Shown: piece after piece, positions 1 to 4,567 of the stretch
Position numbering within the stretch: position 1 is the stretch's first letter
How the letters are laid out: each line of letters opens with the position of its first letter
NCBI GenBank assembly: GCA_030837265.1
Contig: JAUPKV010000466.1
Coordinates: 1-7,405, forward strand
Length of the DNA stretch: 7,405 nucleotides
Reading direction: 5' to 3'
From: Methanobacteriota archaeon
GTDB taxonomy: Archaea; Halobacteriota; Methanosarcinia; Methanosarcinales; Methanosarcinaceae
The notes under the pieces: model-generated
Seen by the model: the letters and a program-made list of their open reading frames with translations, nothing else
Told to the model about the DNA's origin: nothing
The model's database searches: none
Translations under genes and position numbers: made by a program

Positions 1-48
1 AAGGTTTGCTCGCAACGCGGGCAAAACAGCAGCTAAAAAGACCGAAGT

Positions 49-121
49 GTCCGGATAGTGTAGAGGCCTATCATGGAGCCCTGTCGAGGCTCCGACTCGG
101 GTTCGAATCCCGGTCCGGGCG
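49..121 (+). tRNA. tRNA-Asp (anticodon GTC)
   Basis: The sequence folds as a complete cloverleaf. The acceptor strands are 49-55 (GTCCGGA) and 114-120 (TCCGGGC), with one U-G pair and discriminator G at 121. The anticodon stem is 76-80 with 88-92, and the 7-base loop 81-87 carries GTC at 83-85. The T arm is 97-101 and 109-113 around the loop TTCGAAT. The D arm starts at 58 and has a weak fourth pair. No CCA is encoded, which is common in archaea. G73 is the expected aspartate identity base. No TATA-like box is visible in the 48 bases upstream, so its promoter may lie outside the window. The gene is intact beside an integrase, as expected when an element recombines into the 3' part of a tRNA gene and restores it. 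Confidence 0.93.
83..121. other. Probable left attachment site (attL) in the tRNA 3' half
   Basis: Archaeal and bacterial tyrosine integrases commonly recombine in the anticodon-to-3'-end part of tRNA genes. Here the integrase gene begins about 100 bases past the tRNA 3' end and reads toward it. The exact core cannot be defined because the partner repeat is not in the window. I saw no second copy of the T-arm sequence downstream. Confidence 0.5.
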
Positions 122-137
122 TTATTTGTCCAATTAA

Positions 138-176
138 AGCTCGATTAACCCTAATCGAGCTAAAAAACCCTTTTTT
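138..176 (+). terminator. Perfect 10-bp hairpin with T-runs after the tRNA
   Basis: AGCTCGATTA (138-147) pairs perfectly with TAATCGAGCT (152-161) around the loop ACCC. It is followed by A6-CCC-T6 (162-176) and another T6 run at about 182-187. It lies between the convergent tRNA and integrase genes, so it probably ends tRNA transcription. On the other strand a T5 run at about 213-220 follows the integrase stop. A role as an integrase binding or attachment structure is also possible. Confidence 0.55.
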
Positions 177-223
177 AATGCTTTTTTCTGACAAGTTATT
201 TGTACATTTTTTAAAAAGTAAGC

Positions 224-1123
224 TTAGGGTTTTACTCCTAGCTGCGGAATACATCTCATATAAGAAGCTTTCAGTTCATCAAAAGCAATATGGTCATAGA
301 CATCAATTGCTTCTCTCCTTGAATCTCCGCGGAGTTCCTGGATAAATGTCCTTGACATACCTGCTCTTCTAAGCCAGGTTGTAAACCAGTGCCTGCAACA
401 ATGAGGACCAAACTTTTCATCCAGGTGACCTTCAGGATCATGCAGACCTATTTTCTCAGCATAGCCGCTTACAACGTCATAGACCTGGTTCCTGGTGATC
501 CTGTGGAAGTCCTGGCGGCCTACAAAGAGAGCTCTCTGGGAATCTGTTCTTTCAGCCAGGTAAGCTTCCAGGAAGACCTTTGTCTCGAGATCAAAGAAAA
601 CTGTCCTGTTAGAACGCTTTGCAGTCGGTTTAAGACGGACTGTTAGAGCATCAAGGTTCAGGTCCACACGGTCAAGAGTTATGAGCTCATTTCGCCTGAT
701 GCCCGTCTTTGCCAGGAAAATAATTAAGGCCCTATACACCAGGTACTCAGGAGCATTGATCAGGTTTGCCATATCCTCTATGCCAACCAGTTGTCTTGTC
801 TCAGGAGTGTAATTCTTCTTGTAAGATCTGAGATACCTTTTCCTGAAAGCTGGAACCAAGTTTCTTTCCACTATTTTCTCGAACTCAAGAAAATCATAAA
901 AAGTTGAAAGAGAAGCAAAGTAATTATTGCAGGTTGCAAGAGTATAGCCCCTTTCATCCCTAATGTGGATGAGAAACTCCTTCAGGTCATCATAGCCAGT
1001 ATCCACATCATAGAGAGATAGGAAGTACCTGATATGGCTGATATAGCTCTCAATGGTCCTGCCCGCATATCCGCGAGCTTTACAGTCCCTAAAGAACTCT
1101 GAAATTAAAGTTTCAACGGACAT
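224..1123 (-). CDS. Tyrosine recombinase / integrase
   Basis: This 299-aa protein (from ATG at 1123) is a site-specific recombinase that should integrate and excise the element at tRNA-Asp. Residues about 3-90 look like the SAM-like core-binding domain, and about 105-290 like the catalytic domain. Visible catalytic residues are the first Arg in TGIRRNEL (about R143), a beta-hairpin Lys (about K169, AKRSN), HCCRH (H241 and R244), and the nucleophile Tyr in IDVYDHI (about Y276). The usual GH before the tyrosine is GD (about 267), a common archaeal variant. The frame could start at TTG 1129, but ATG two codons later is preferred. No Shine-Dalgarno is evident, so the mRNA may have a short or absent functional leader. 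The gene is whole, not split as in SSV-type integration. It ends with TAA about 100 bases from the tRNA. Confidence 0.93.
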   Translation of the reverse strand: MSVETLISEFFRDCKARGYAGRTIESYISHIRYFLSLYDVDTGYDDLKEFLIHIRDERGYTLATCNNYFASLSTFYDFLEFEKIVERNLVPAFRKRYLRSYKKNYTPETRQLVGIEDMANLINAPEYLVYRALIIFLAKTGIRRNELITLDRVDLNLDALTVRLKPTAKRSNRTVFFDLETKVFLEAYLAERTDSQRALFVGRQDFHRITRNQVYDVVSGYAEKIGLHDPEGHLDEKFGPHCCRHWFTTWLRRAGMSRTFIQELRGDSRREAIDVYDHIAFDELKASYMRCIPQLGVKP

Positions 1124-1152
1124 ATACAATACAAATAATTCTTTTAAGTAAC

Positions 1153-1168
1153 GTCAGTTTTGTCAGTT
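1153..1168 (-). repeat. Tandem AACTGAC repeat at the integrase start region
   Basis: The minus strand reads AACTGAC-AA-AACTGAC, two identical 7-base units nine bases apart, so on nearly the same face of the helix. It lies between the TATA-like box and the integrase ATG. It could be an operator for autoregulation or an arm-type integrase site. Short repeats like this can also arise by chance. Confidence 0.35.
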
Positions 1169-1183
1169 AATATGCTAAGATTG

Positions 1184-1191
1184 AATATAAA
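1184..1191 (-). promoter_or_regulatory. TATA-like box for the integrase
   Basis: TTTATATT on the minus strand is close to the methanogen TATA consensus. A start about 25 bases downstream would fall near 1160, giving a leader of about 37 bases before ATG 1123. The tandem AACTGAC repeats (1153-1159 and 1162-1168) sit right at that predicted start. Assigned by pattern only. Confidence 0.4.
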
Positions 1192-1297
1192 TTAGATTAT
1201 TATATTACGGCAAAAACCGCATGTAATAACCCAACGCCCTAGTTTTCCATGAGTTTTTTACCTATTTCCTGAGAGAACACCCTCCCCTTTTTGTGGC

Positions 1298-1316
1298 GCC
1301 CCCGCTCCGCAGGGGC
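1298..1316 (+). other. GC-rich hairpin followed by TTTC
   Basis: GCCCC (1298-1302) pairs with GGGGC (1312-1316). After one C-A mismatch the loop adds GC (1304-1305) with GC (1309-1310) around TCC. The plus strand continues CTTTCCTC, so it could act as a weak terminator. It shares its left arm with the larger inverted repeat, so the two folds compete. Confidence 0.45.
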
Positions 1317-1341
1317 TTTCCTCGGATTCTTAAAGCTCGAA

Positions 1342-1350
1342 CTATAAATA
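1342..1350 (+). promoter_or_regulatory. TATA-like CTATAAATA, plus strand
   Basis: This good TATA match has no plus-strand gene downstream. Transcription would begin near 1372 and run into the G+C-rich repeats. It could serve a non-coding RNA, or be accidental. Confidence 0.25.
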
Positions 1351-1438
1351 AGCCTCGCAAACCAGAATCAAGTCAATAACTGCACCACAAAAAGACAGGT
1401 TAAGTTAATCCACTCCGTTAATCGGGGCCTTCCCCAGG

Positions 1439-1509
1439 CAGCCACACACCACGCGGCCCCATACCCTGCGCCCTTATCAGAGATACATTACCCGCCAGCC
1501 ACACACCAC
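1439..1509. repeat. 14-base direct repeat CAGCCACACACCAC
   Basis: Identical copies occur at 1439-1452 and 1496-1509, 57 bases apart start to start. Their GTGTGTGG complement resembles the simple G/T-rich repeats found in some origins and protein-binding arrays. Only two copies were found. Confidence 0.6.
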
Positions 1510-1642
1510 ACATCCTCCTCTGAGCTCCAGACGTGCCCCGAGCATACCATAGATCTCAGCCTTGCAGCCCTATCGTAGACCCGCAATCTTTCTTTGAAAG
1601 ACCTTATGTTAGGGGCATCGCCAATGGCGACAGGGCATTATT

Positions 1643-1651
1643 TATTTTATA
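1643..1651 (-). promoter_or_regulatory. TATA-like TATAAAATA, minus strand
   Basis: It faces the G+C-rich patch, with an expected start near 1618 at the small TCGCC/GGCGA hairpin. A T5 run on the same strand (CTTTTTGTGG, near 1387-1394) could end such a transcript. The integrase is too far away (about 500 bases) to be an obvious target. Confidence 0.25.
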
Positions 1652-1687
1652 CAGAAGAAGACAAACTACAAGAAATTAAGAAATCAG

Positions 1688-1722
1688 GGGAAGGCTTTGC
1701 CTTCCCTCCCGCTCGCAAAGCC
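1688..1722 (-). terminator. Operon-end hairpins with two exclusive folds
   Basis: GGGAAGGC (1688-1695) pairs with GCCTTCCC (1699-1706) around a 3-base loop. Alternatively GGCTTTGC (1693-1700) pairs with GCAAAGCC (1715-1722). The two 8-bp stems share bases, so only one can form at a time. They begin one base after the ATPase TAA and are followed on the minus strand by a T-containing stretch (CTGATTTCTTAATTTCTTG), consistent with the 3' end of the operon transcript. The switch could be incidental. Confidence 0.5.
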
Positions 1723-1723
1723 C

Positions 1724-2251
1724 TTACCTGCTCTCTAATTTCATAGGAGCTAATTCCTCGTTAGTGTCAAACTTCTTCAGAATTTTTTCCAATGAAAAAA
1801 GTAAAACCTTGCTTACCTTTTGAAACTCACCAAACTTATTTCGTTTGTATATTTCAACTTTAAGGAAACGCGGGTTTTTGGGACGGTCTAATTTCGGAAG
1901 GAAAATTATCCTTGTACGGTCCCTGAACCTGCGGTCAACAAGGTCGAAACCCTGTTCCGAGTAAGAGATATGGAGATTCCTTTTGCGGCTTTTAGATAAA
2001 ACAACACTACTGTATTTGTTTTCTTTAGTATTAGCAGATCTTGAATCTATGGTGTACCACAATTCATCAAGAACAAGAAGACCATCTCGGACTTCGTCCA
2101 GGTCATCAAGAGACTCAAGCCTGTAATGCTCTAAGTTTAGCGAATAGTTTGAATAAACATTCTTTTGAAGCATCCTTGAGAGTACAGATAGACAGGTCAG
2201 GAAAGTAGTTTTTCCATCCCCGTACTCACCAAGGACAACAGAAAGAGTTAT
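1724..2251 (-). CDS. P-loop morphogenesis ATPase, Zot/pI or FtsK/HerA-like, non-canonical start
   Basis: Read from ATA at 2251, this 175-aa protein has a complete Walker A at residues 8-15 (GEYGDGKT), a Walker B at about 58-63 (LLVLDE, D62/E63), and a sensor-like SYSEQ at about 96-100 followed by FDLVDRRFRDRT. These resemble ATPases that drive virion assembly or DNA transfer at the membrane; filamentous-phage Zot/pI proteins are the closest style. It is shorter than typical Zot proteins and shows no C-terminal membrane helix. No ATG, GTG or TTG lies upstream of ATG 2173, and starting there would delete Walker A. AAGGAG (2265-2260) sits 8 bases before ATA 2251, the spacing seen in sister genes; ATT 2257 is a second option. 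The frame opens after a TAA at 2266-2264 and overlaps the upstream 67-aa gene. A mutation or sequence error at the start is possible. Confidence 0.75.
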   Translation of the reverse strand: MTLSVVLGEYGDGKTTFLTCLSVLSRMLQKNVYSNYSLNLEHYRLESLDDLDEVRDGLLVLDELWYTIDSRSANTKENKYSSVVLSKSRKRNLHISYSEQGFDLVDRRFRDRTRIIFLPKLDRPKNPRFLKVEIYKRNKFGEFQKVSKVLLFSLEKILKKFDTNEELAPMKLESR

Positions 2252-2451
2252 ACCAATCGCTCCTTAAAAGCCTCTAATGCATATAACAGCAAAAGGGATA
2301 CAAAAGCCAGTAACTGAGCAACGTAAGAATACTTTATATTTGTCAGATAAAGAGTCTCGTTCATGAAAACGAGCATCGCAATACCGCCAAAAAACATAGC
2401 CGCACATCTAGAACAAAAGTCAAGATATTTTATAGCTACTATTTTATCCAT
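2248..2451 (-). CDS. Small two-helix membrane protein
   Basis: This 67-aa protein has probable membrane helices at about residues 17-36 and 42-60, a short N-terminal segment with a CxxC pair (C13, C16), and a charged tail (FKERLV). ATG 2451 lies four bases after the upstream TGA, with AAAGGA 8 bases before it. Its 3' end contains the Shine-Dalgarno AAGGAG used by the ATPase gene, so the two are likely translationally coupled. The topology suits a membrane partner or anchor for the ATPase, which lacks its own helix, but this is inference. No family recognised. Confidence 0.75.
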   Translation of the reverse strand: MDKIVAIKYLDFCSRCAAMFFGGIAMLVFMNETLYLTNIKYSYVAQLLAFVSLLLLYALEAFKERLV

Positions 2452-2455
2452 ATAA

Positions 2456-2890
2456 TCAGTCCTTTCCTACAAGTCTTTTAATTCTTGAAGCATCGCTCTG
2501 AAGCTCATTAAGCATGATAGCTTTCAGGGACTCAACAATATCTTTACGGCCCCTGGCATTGATAGAAGCCCGGAGCCTCAAAAAATCTTCAACAATTTTA
2601 AGCCGTTTTTCATAAACGGAAGGTCTTCCAAAAGTTCCTTCATGAAGACCCATATAATAAGCTGAGTGCAGGCTTTTGATGATATGAACCATCTGCCAGT
2701 TGGTTACATTTGTAACCATCATCAGATTACGGATTTTATCCTCATCTGGAAAGAGCCTGTCAAGAGAGTCGCTCACAACCTTTGCAGTAAAGGAATTCGG
2801 ATCAGAATCGTTCTCACCTGTAAAAACATTGAGAAACTCATCAATTGAATTTATACCCTCAACTTCCTCTGATACCTCTACCTTTCTCAT
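2456..2890 (-). CDS. Uncharacterised soluble helical protein
   Basis: This 144-aa protein has no signal peptide or membrane segment. The N-terminal third is acidic (SEEVEGINSIDEF, ENDSDP). The rest appears mostly helical, with a basic region about residues 88-120 (GRPSVYEKRLKIVEDFLRLR) that could bind nucleic acid or a protein partner. I see no catalytic motif. ATG 2890 follows the upstream TAA by nine bases, with AAGGTGG four bases before it. Being one of the few cytoplasmic proteins in a membrane-protein operon, it could be an assembly, packaging or regulatory factor. Not recognised. Confidence 0.75.
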   Translation of the reverse strand: MRKVEVSEEVEGINSIDEFLNVFTGENDSDPNSFTAKVVSDSLDRLFPDEDKIRNLMMVTNVTNWQMVHIIKSLHSAYYMGLHEGTFGRPSVYEKRLKIVEDFLRLRASINARGRKDIVESLKAIMLNELQSDASRIKRLVGKD

Positions 2891-2899
2891 AGGACCACC

Positions 2900-3391
2900 T
2901 TAGACCATGCCTGTAAGGATAATCACCAGGATCTTGTAAACGATAGAGATCAGAGATGCACCTATCAGGAAGAAAAAGCCTCCAGCACAGAAAAATATCA
3001 GGTACATGCTGTAATCAGTATTCAGGAGAGAATGAAGATCATTGCTTCCAGCAATATTTTCAAGCTCCTGAGGAGATATGCAGGAGACAGGATAAGGCTG
3101 TGCAATCTGCCTGAAGTCAATATCAGTAAGGCTATTATATGAAGCCCAGACAAGCTTCCTTTTAGCTTTGGGATCAAAGCCCATGGAATATTTCATCAGC
3201 CTCCTGCCAGGTATACCTTCAATCTTGAAGGTTTTGAAATCATCAGCAAGATAACCTTTAAGAATACGGACATCACCTGCAGGTGAAATGAAATTCACTG
3301 ATATGCTCAGGTCATCAGCAACTTTGCCCCGGTTTTTAAGTTCCTTAAAAATGTCAATAAAAGCCCGAAGATGAAAGAAGTTTTTAGCCAT
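2900..3391 (-). CDS. Uncharacterised protein with C-terminal membrane anchor
   Basis: This 163-aa protein has a soluble domain (residues about 1-125) and a strongly hydrophobic C-terminus: about 129-150, then KI and a second hydrophobic stretch to 162. There is no N-terminal signal peptide. The soluble part has mixed beta-like stretches (LSISVNFISPAGDVRILKG) and a basic patch (DPKAKRKLVW). With one C-terminal anchor the soluble domain would face the cytoplasm, where it could contact the ATPase or the genome during assembly. ATG 3391 has AAAAAGG seven bases upstream. Family not recognised. Confidence 0.75.
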   Translation of the reverse strand: MAKNFFHLRAFIDIFKELKNRGKVADDLSISVNFISPAGDVRILKGYLADDFKTFKIEGIPGRRLMKYSMGFDPKAKRKLVWASYNSLTDIDFRQIAQPYPVSCISPQELENIAGSNDLHSLLNTDYSMYLIFFCAGGFFFLIGASLISIVYKILVIILTGMV

Positions 3392-3403
3392 GATAGAACC
3401 TTT

Positions 3404-3595
3404 TTATGCTTTTTTGCCTTTTTTAGTCAAATTCTGAGCAAATTTCCTGCCATAAGCCTGGAAATCATGTTCGCAGCACAGGCCTTTTAGAAACAGTAAT
3501 CCTGTGAACTTATACAACGTCACCAGAACAGTTGAGCCTGTACACGAAAAAATTTTAATGTCATTCTCTGAAAGAGAAATTTTCCACCGGGAAAT
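3404..3595 (-). CDS. Hidden 63-aa frame with apparent ATT start
   Basis: This frame fills an otherwise unexplained gap in the operon. It opens just after the TGA of the 320-aa gene and ends with TAA 12 bases before the next ATG. The only ordinary starts in it are GTG 3523 and TTG two codons on, with no ribosome binding site. By contrast GAGGTG (3606-3601) is five bases before ATT 3595. The product has a charged start (SRWKISLSENDIKIF), a mildly hydrophobic middle (VTLYKFTGLLFLKGL), a CCEH cluster (residues 40-43) and a very basic end (KKGKKA). It may be a small membrane-associated or nucleic-acid-binding virion or assembly protein. It could also be untranslated spacer, or be made by TGA readthrough, since it is in frame with the upstream gene. 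Confidence 0.5.
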   Translation of the reverse strand: MSRWKISLSENDIKIFSCTGSTVLVTLYKFTGLLFLKGLCCEHDFQAYGRKFAQNLTKKGKKA

Positions 3596-3604
3596 AAAAA
3601 CACC

Positions 3605-4567
3605 TCAGCCAGTAGGTTTTAAAATTTCTATTATGCCGTAAACCATGTTTGCCAGCATTTTTATAATGTTGACAGGAATCATCATTACTTTCACAAAAGT
3701 ACGCATACCAGCACTAAAACCAGATCTGAAGTTACCAGCTAAACAAGCAGCAGCAAGACCGCATATTCCAGCAAACATAACATACATGAACGGAGCAGTA
3801 ACCATTATCACAATAACCCAGGTAACCCAGGAGAAATACAGGTCTGCAATCTGGAAATATGAGTAAAGAACATTATCAGGATCACCAATTACAGATTCAA
3901 TGACCCAATAAACACCCATTATAAAACTGCTGTCCTGTTCTTCAGCATATTCCTGGTTATCATAAACCTCGATCCTGCACAAAACACTGGCTCCAGTATC
4001 TGAAAGATCAATTGTCAAACTTTTAGCCGGAATCAGATTGTTATAAGTGGGATCTTCATAAATCGGCATCAGTCCGTAATCCATATTATTATTAGAAATT
4101 CCGTAACCAAACCGATTAAAGACAACCTGGAAATATTCATAAAATAAAGAATAACCAATATCAGAACAGAGATAATCCCCATCAGCAGTATACAAACTGC
4201 AATTGATTTCAGCTAAACCTAAAGCTTGAGTTCTATTTATTTGAATAACAAAATCCTGACTGGTTTCACCATTTGACAGAGTAAAAGGAATTGTTTCATT
4301 GCCAGTTGAAGAATCAACAGACATCTCAAAACTGATCTGATTTATCGTATCATAATTAGCAGCAATATAAGTGTCCTCTTCAAAACTTAAATAATCAACA
4401 CCAATAGAAGAAGTGCCACCAATTTCAATTAGATCATTGGCACCATAATTTTCATTAATTATTTTATAAACATCAGAGCCTGCTGAATTGGGTAAATAAA
4501 TAGTTTCAGCATTAGCCGGGCTGATTAAAAAAATCAGTAAAAGGAGAAATGGTAGAAGAGATTTCAT
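3605..4567 (-). CDS. Secreted ectodomain protein with hydrophobic C-terminus (minor virion protein candidate)
   Basis: This 320-aa protein has a signal peptide (about 1-20, ISPANA then ET), an ectodomain rich in Asn, Asp, Tyr and Ser with NxS/T sequons (for example NET, NRT, NCS), and a long hydrophobic segment at about 247-278. A basic loop (NFRSGF) and a final amphipathic or hydrophobic helix (about 288-316) follow. ATG 4567 overlaps the TGA of the spike gene (ATGA), so the two are translationally coupled and likely made in related amounts. In filamentous phages a hydrophobic minor protein (pVI) follows and partners the adsorption protein (pIII); this position and topology would fit, but the ectodomain is far larger than pVI. 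Base composition is A+T rich like the spike gene. Confidence 0.8.
   Translation of the reverse strand: MKSLLPFLLLLIFLISPANAETIYLPNSAGSDVYKIINENYGANDLIEIGGTSSIGVDYLSFEEDTYIAANYDTINQISFEMSVDSSTGNETIPFTLSNGETSQDFVIQINRTQALGLAEINCSLYTADGDYLCSDIGYSLFYEYFQVVFNRFGYGISNNNMDYGLMPIYEDPTYNNLIPAKSLTIDLSDTGASVLCRIEVYDNQEYAEEQDSSFIMGVYWVIESVIGDPDNVLYSYFQIADLYFSWVTWVIVIMVTAPFMYVMFAGICGLAAACLAGNFRSGFSAGMRTFVKVMMIPVNIIKMLANMVYGIIEILKPTG

Larger units (their letters stand above)
1287..1394. repeat. 12-of-13 inverted repeat flanking a GC hairpin and TATA-like site
   Basis: CTTTTTGTGGCGC (1287-1299) is complementary at 12 of 13 positions to GCACCACAAAAAG (1382-1394). Inside the 82-base interior sit GCCCC/GGGGC (1302 and 1312 as inner edges, with an extra GC/GC pair in the loop) and CTATAAATA (1342-1350). 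The arms could form a long stem in RNA or single-stranded DNA, or bind a dimeric protein. Confidence 0.5.
1124..1723. other. 600-base gene-poor region with hairpins and repeats
   Basis: No convincing coding frame is present on either strand. The middle part (about 1290-1640) looks richer in G+C than the rest of the element. It contains a GC hairpin (1298-1316), an inverted repeat (1287-1299 with 1382-1394), a repeated CAGCCACACACCAC, small hairpins at 1588-1600 (CTTTC-TTT-GAAAG) and 1618-1630 (TCGCC-AAT-GGCGA), a plus-strand CTATAAATA and a minus-strand TATAAAATA. It lies between the ATPase and integrase genes. By analogy with the large intergenic region of filamentous phages it may hold a replication origin, a packaging signal or a structured RNA. 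None of these roles is proven by the sequence. Confidence 0.5.

Noticed and set aside
33..254. Minus-strand 73-codon frame across the tRNA
   Set aside because: It overlaps the tRNA and the integrase end and has no independent evidence of coding.
73..345. Open frame of 90 codons on the plus strand starting inside the tRNA
   Set aside because: It starts within the tRNA-Asp gene and runs through the hairpin into the antisense of the integrase; no ribosome binding site.
389..646. Plus-strand open frame opposite the integrase
   Set aside because: It lies wholly antisense to a gene with clear catalytic residues and has no recognisable features or promoter.
1439..1509. CRISPR-like array
   Set aside because: Only two copies of a 14-base unit with one spacer; no longer repeat and no cas genes.
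1418..1513. Minus-strand 31-codon ORF in the intergenic region with GGAGG next to ATG
   Set aside because: The GGAGG directly abuts the ATG, leaving no normal spacing. The peptide is low-complexity, its repeated GVWL simply reflects the 14-base direct repeat (57 bases apart, in frame), and it lies in a probable structured region.
2248..2266. Programmed -1 frameshift joining the 67-aa membrane protein to the ATPase
   Set aside because: The heptamer T TTT AAG at about 2269-2263 looks slippery, but a -1 slip there reads TAA at once. No slippery site exists in the short stretch after that TAA. Initiation at ATA or ATT after AAGGAG is simpler.
3645..3866. Plus-strand 73-codon frame opposite the 320-aa gene
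   Set aside because: It is the complement of the hydrophobic C-terminal coding region and has no ribosome binding site or supporting features.
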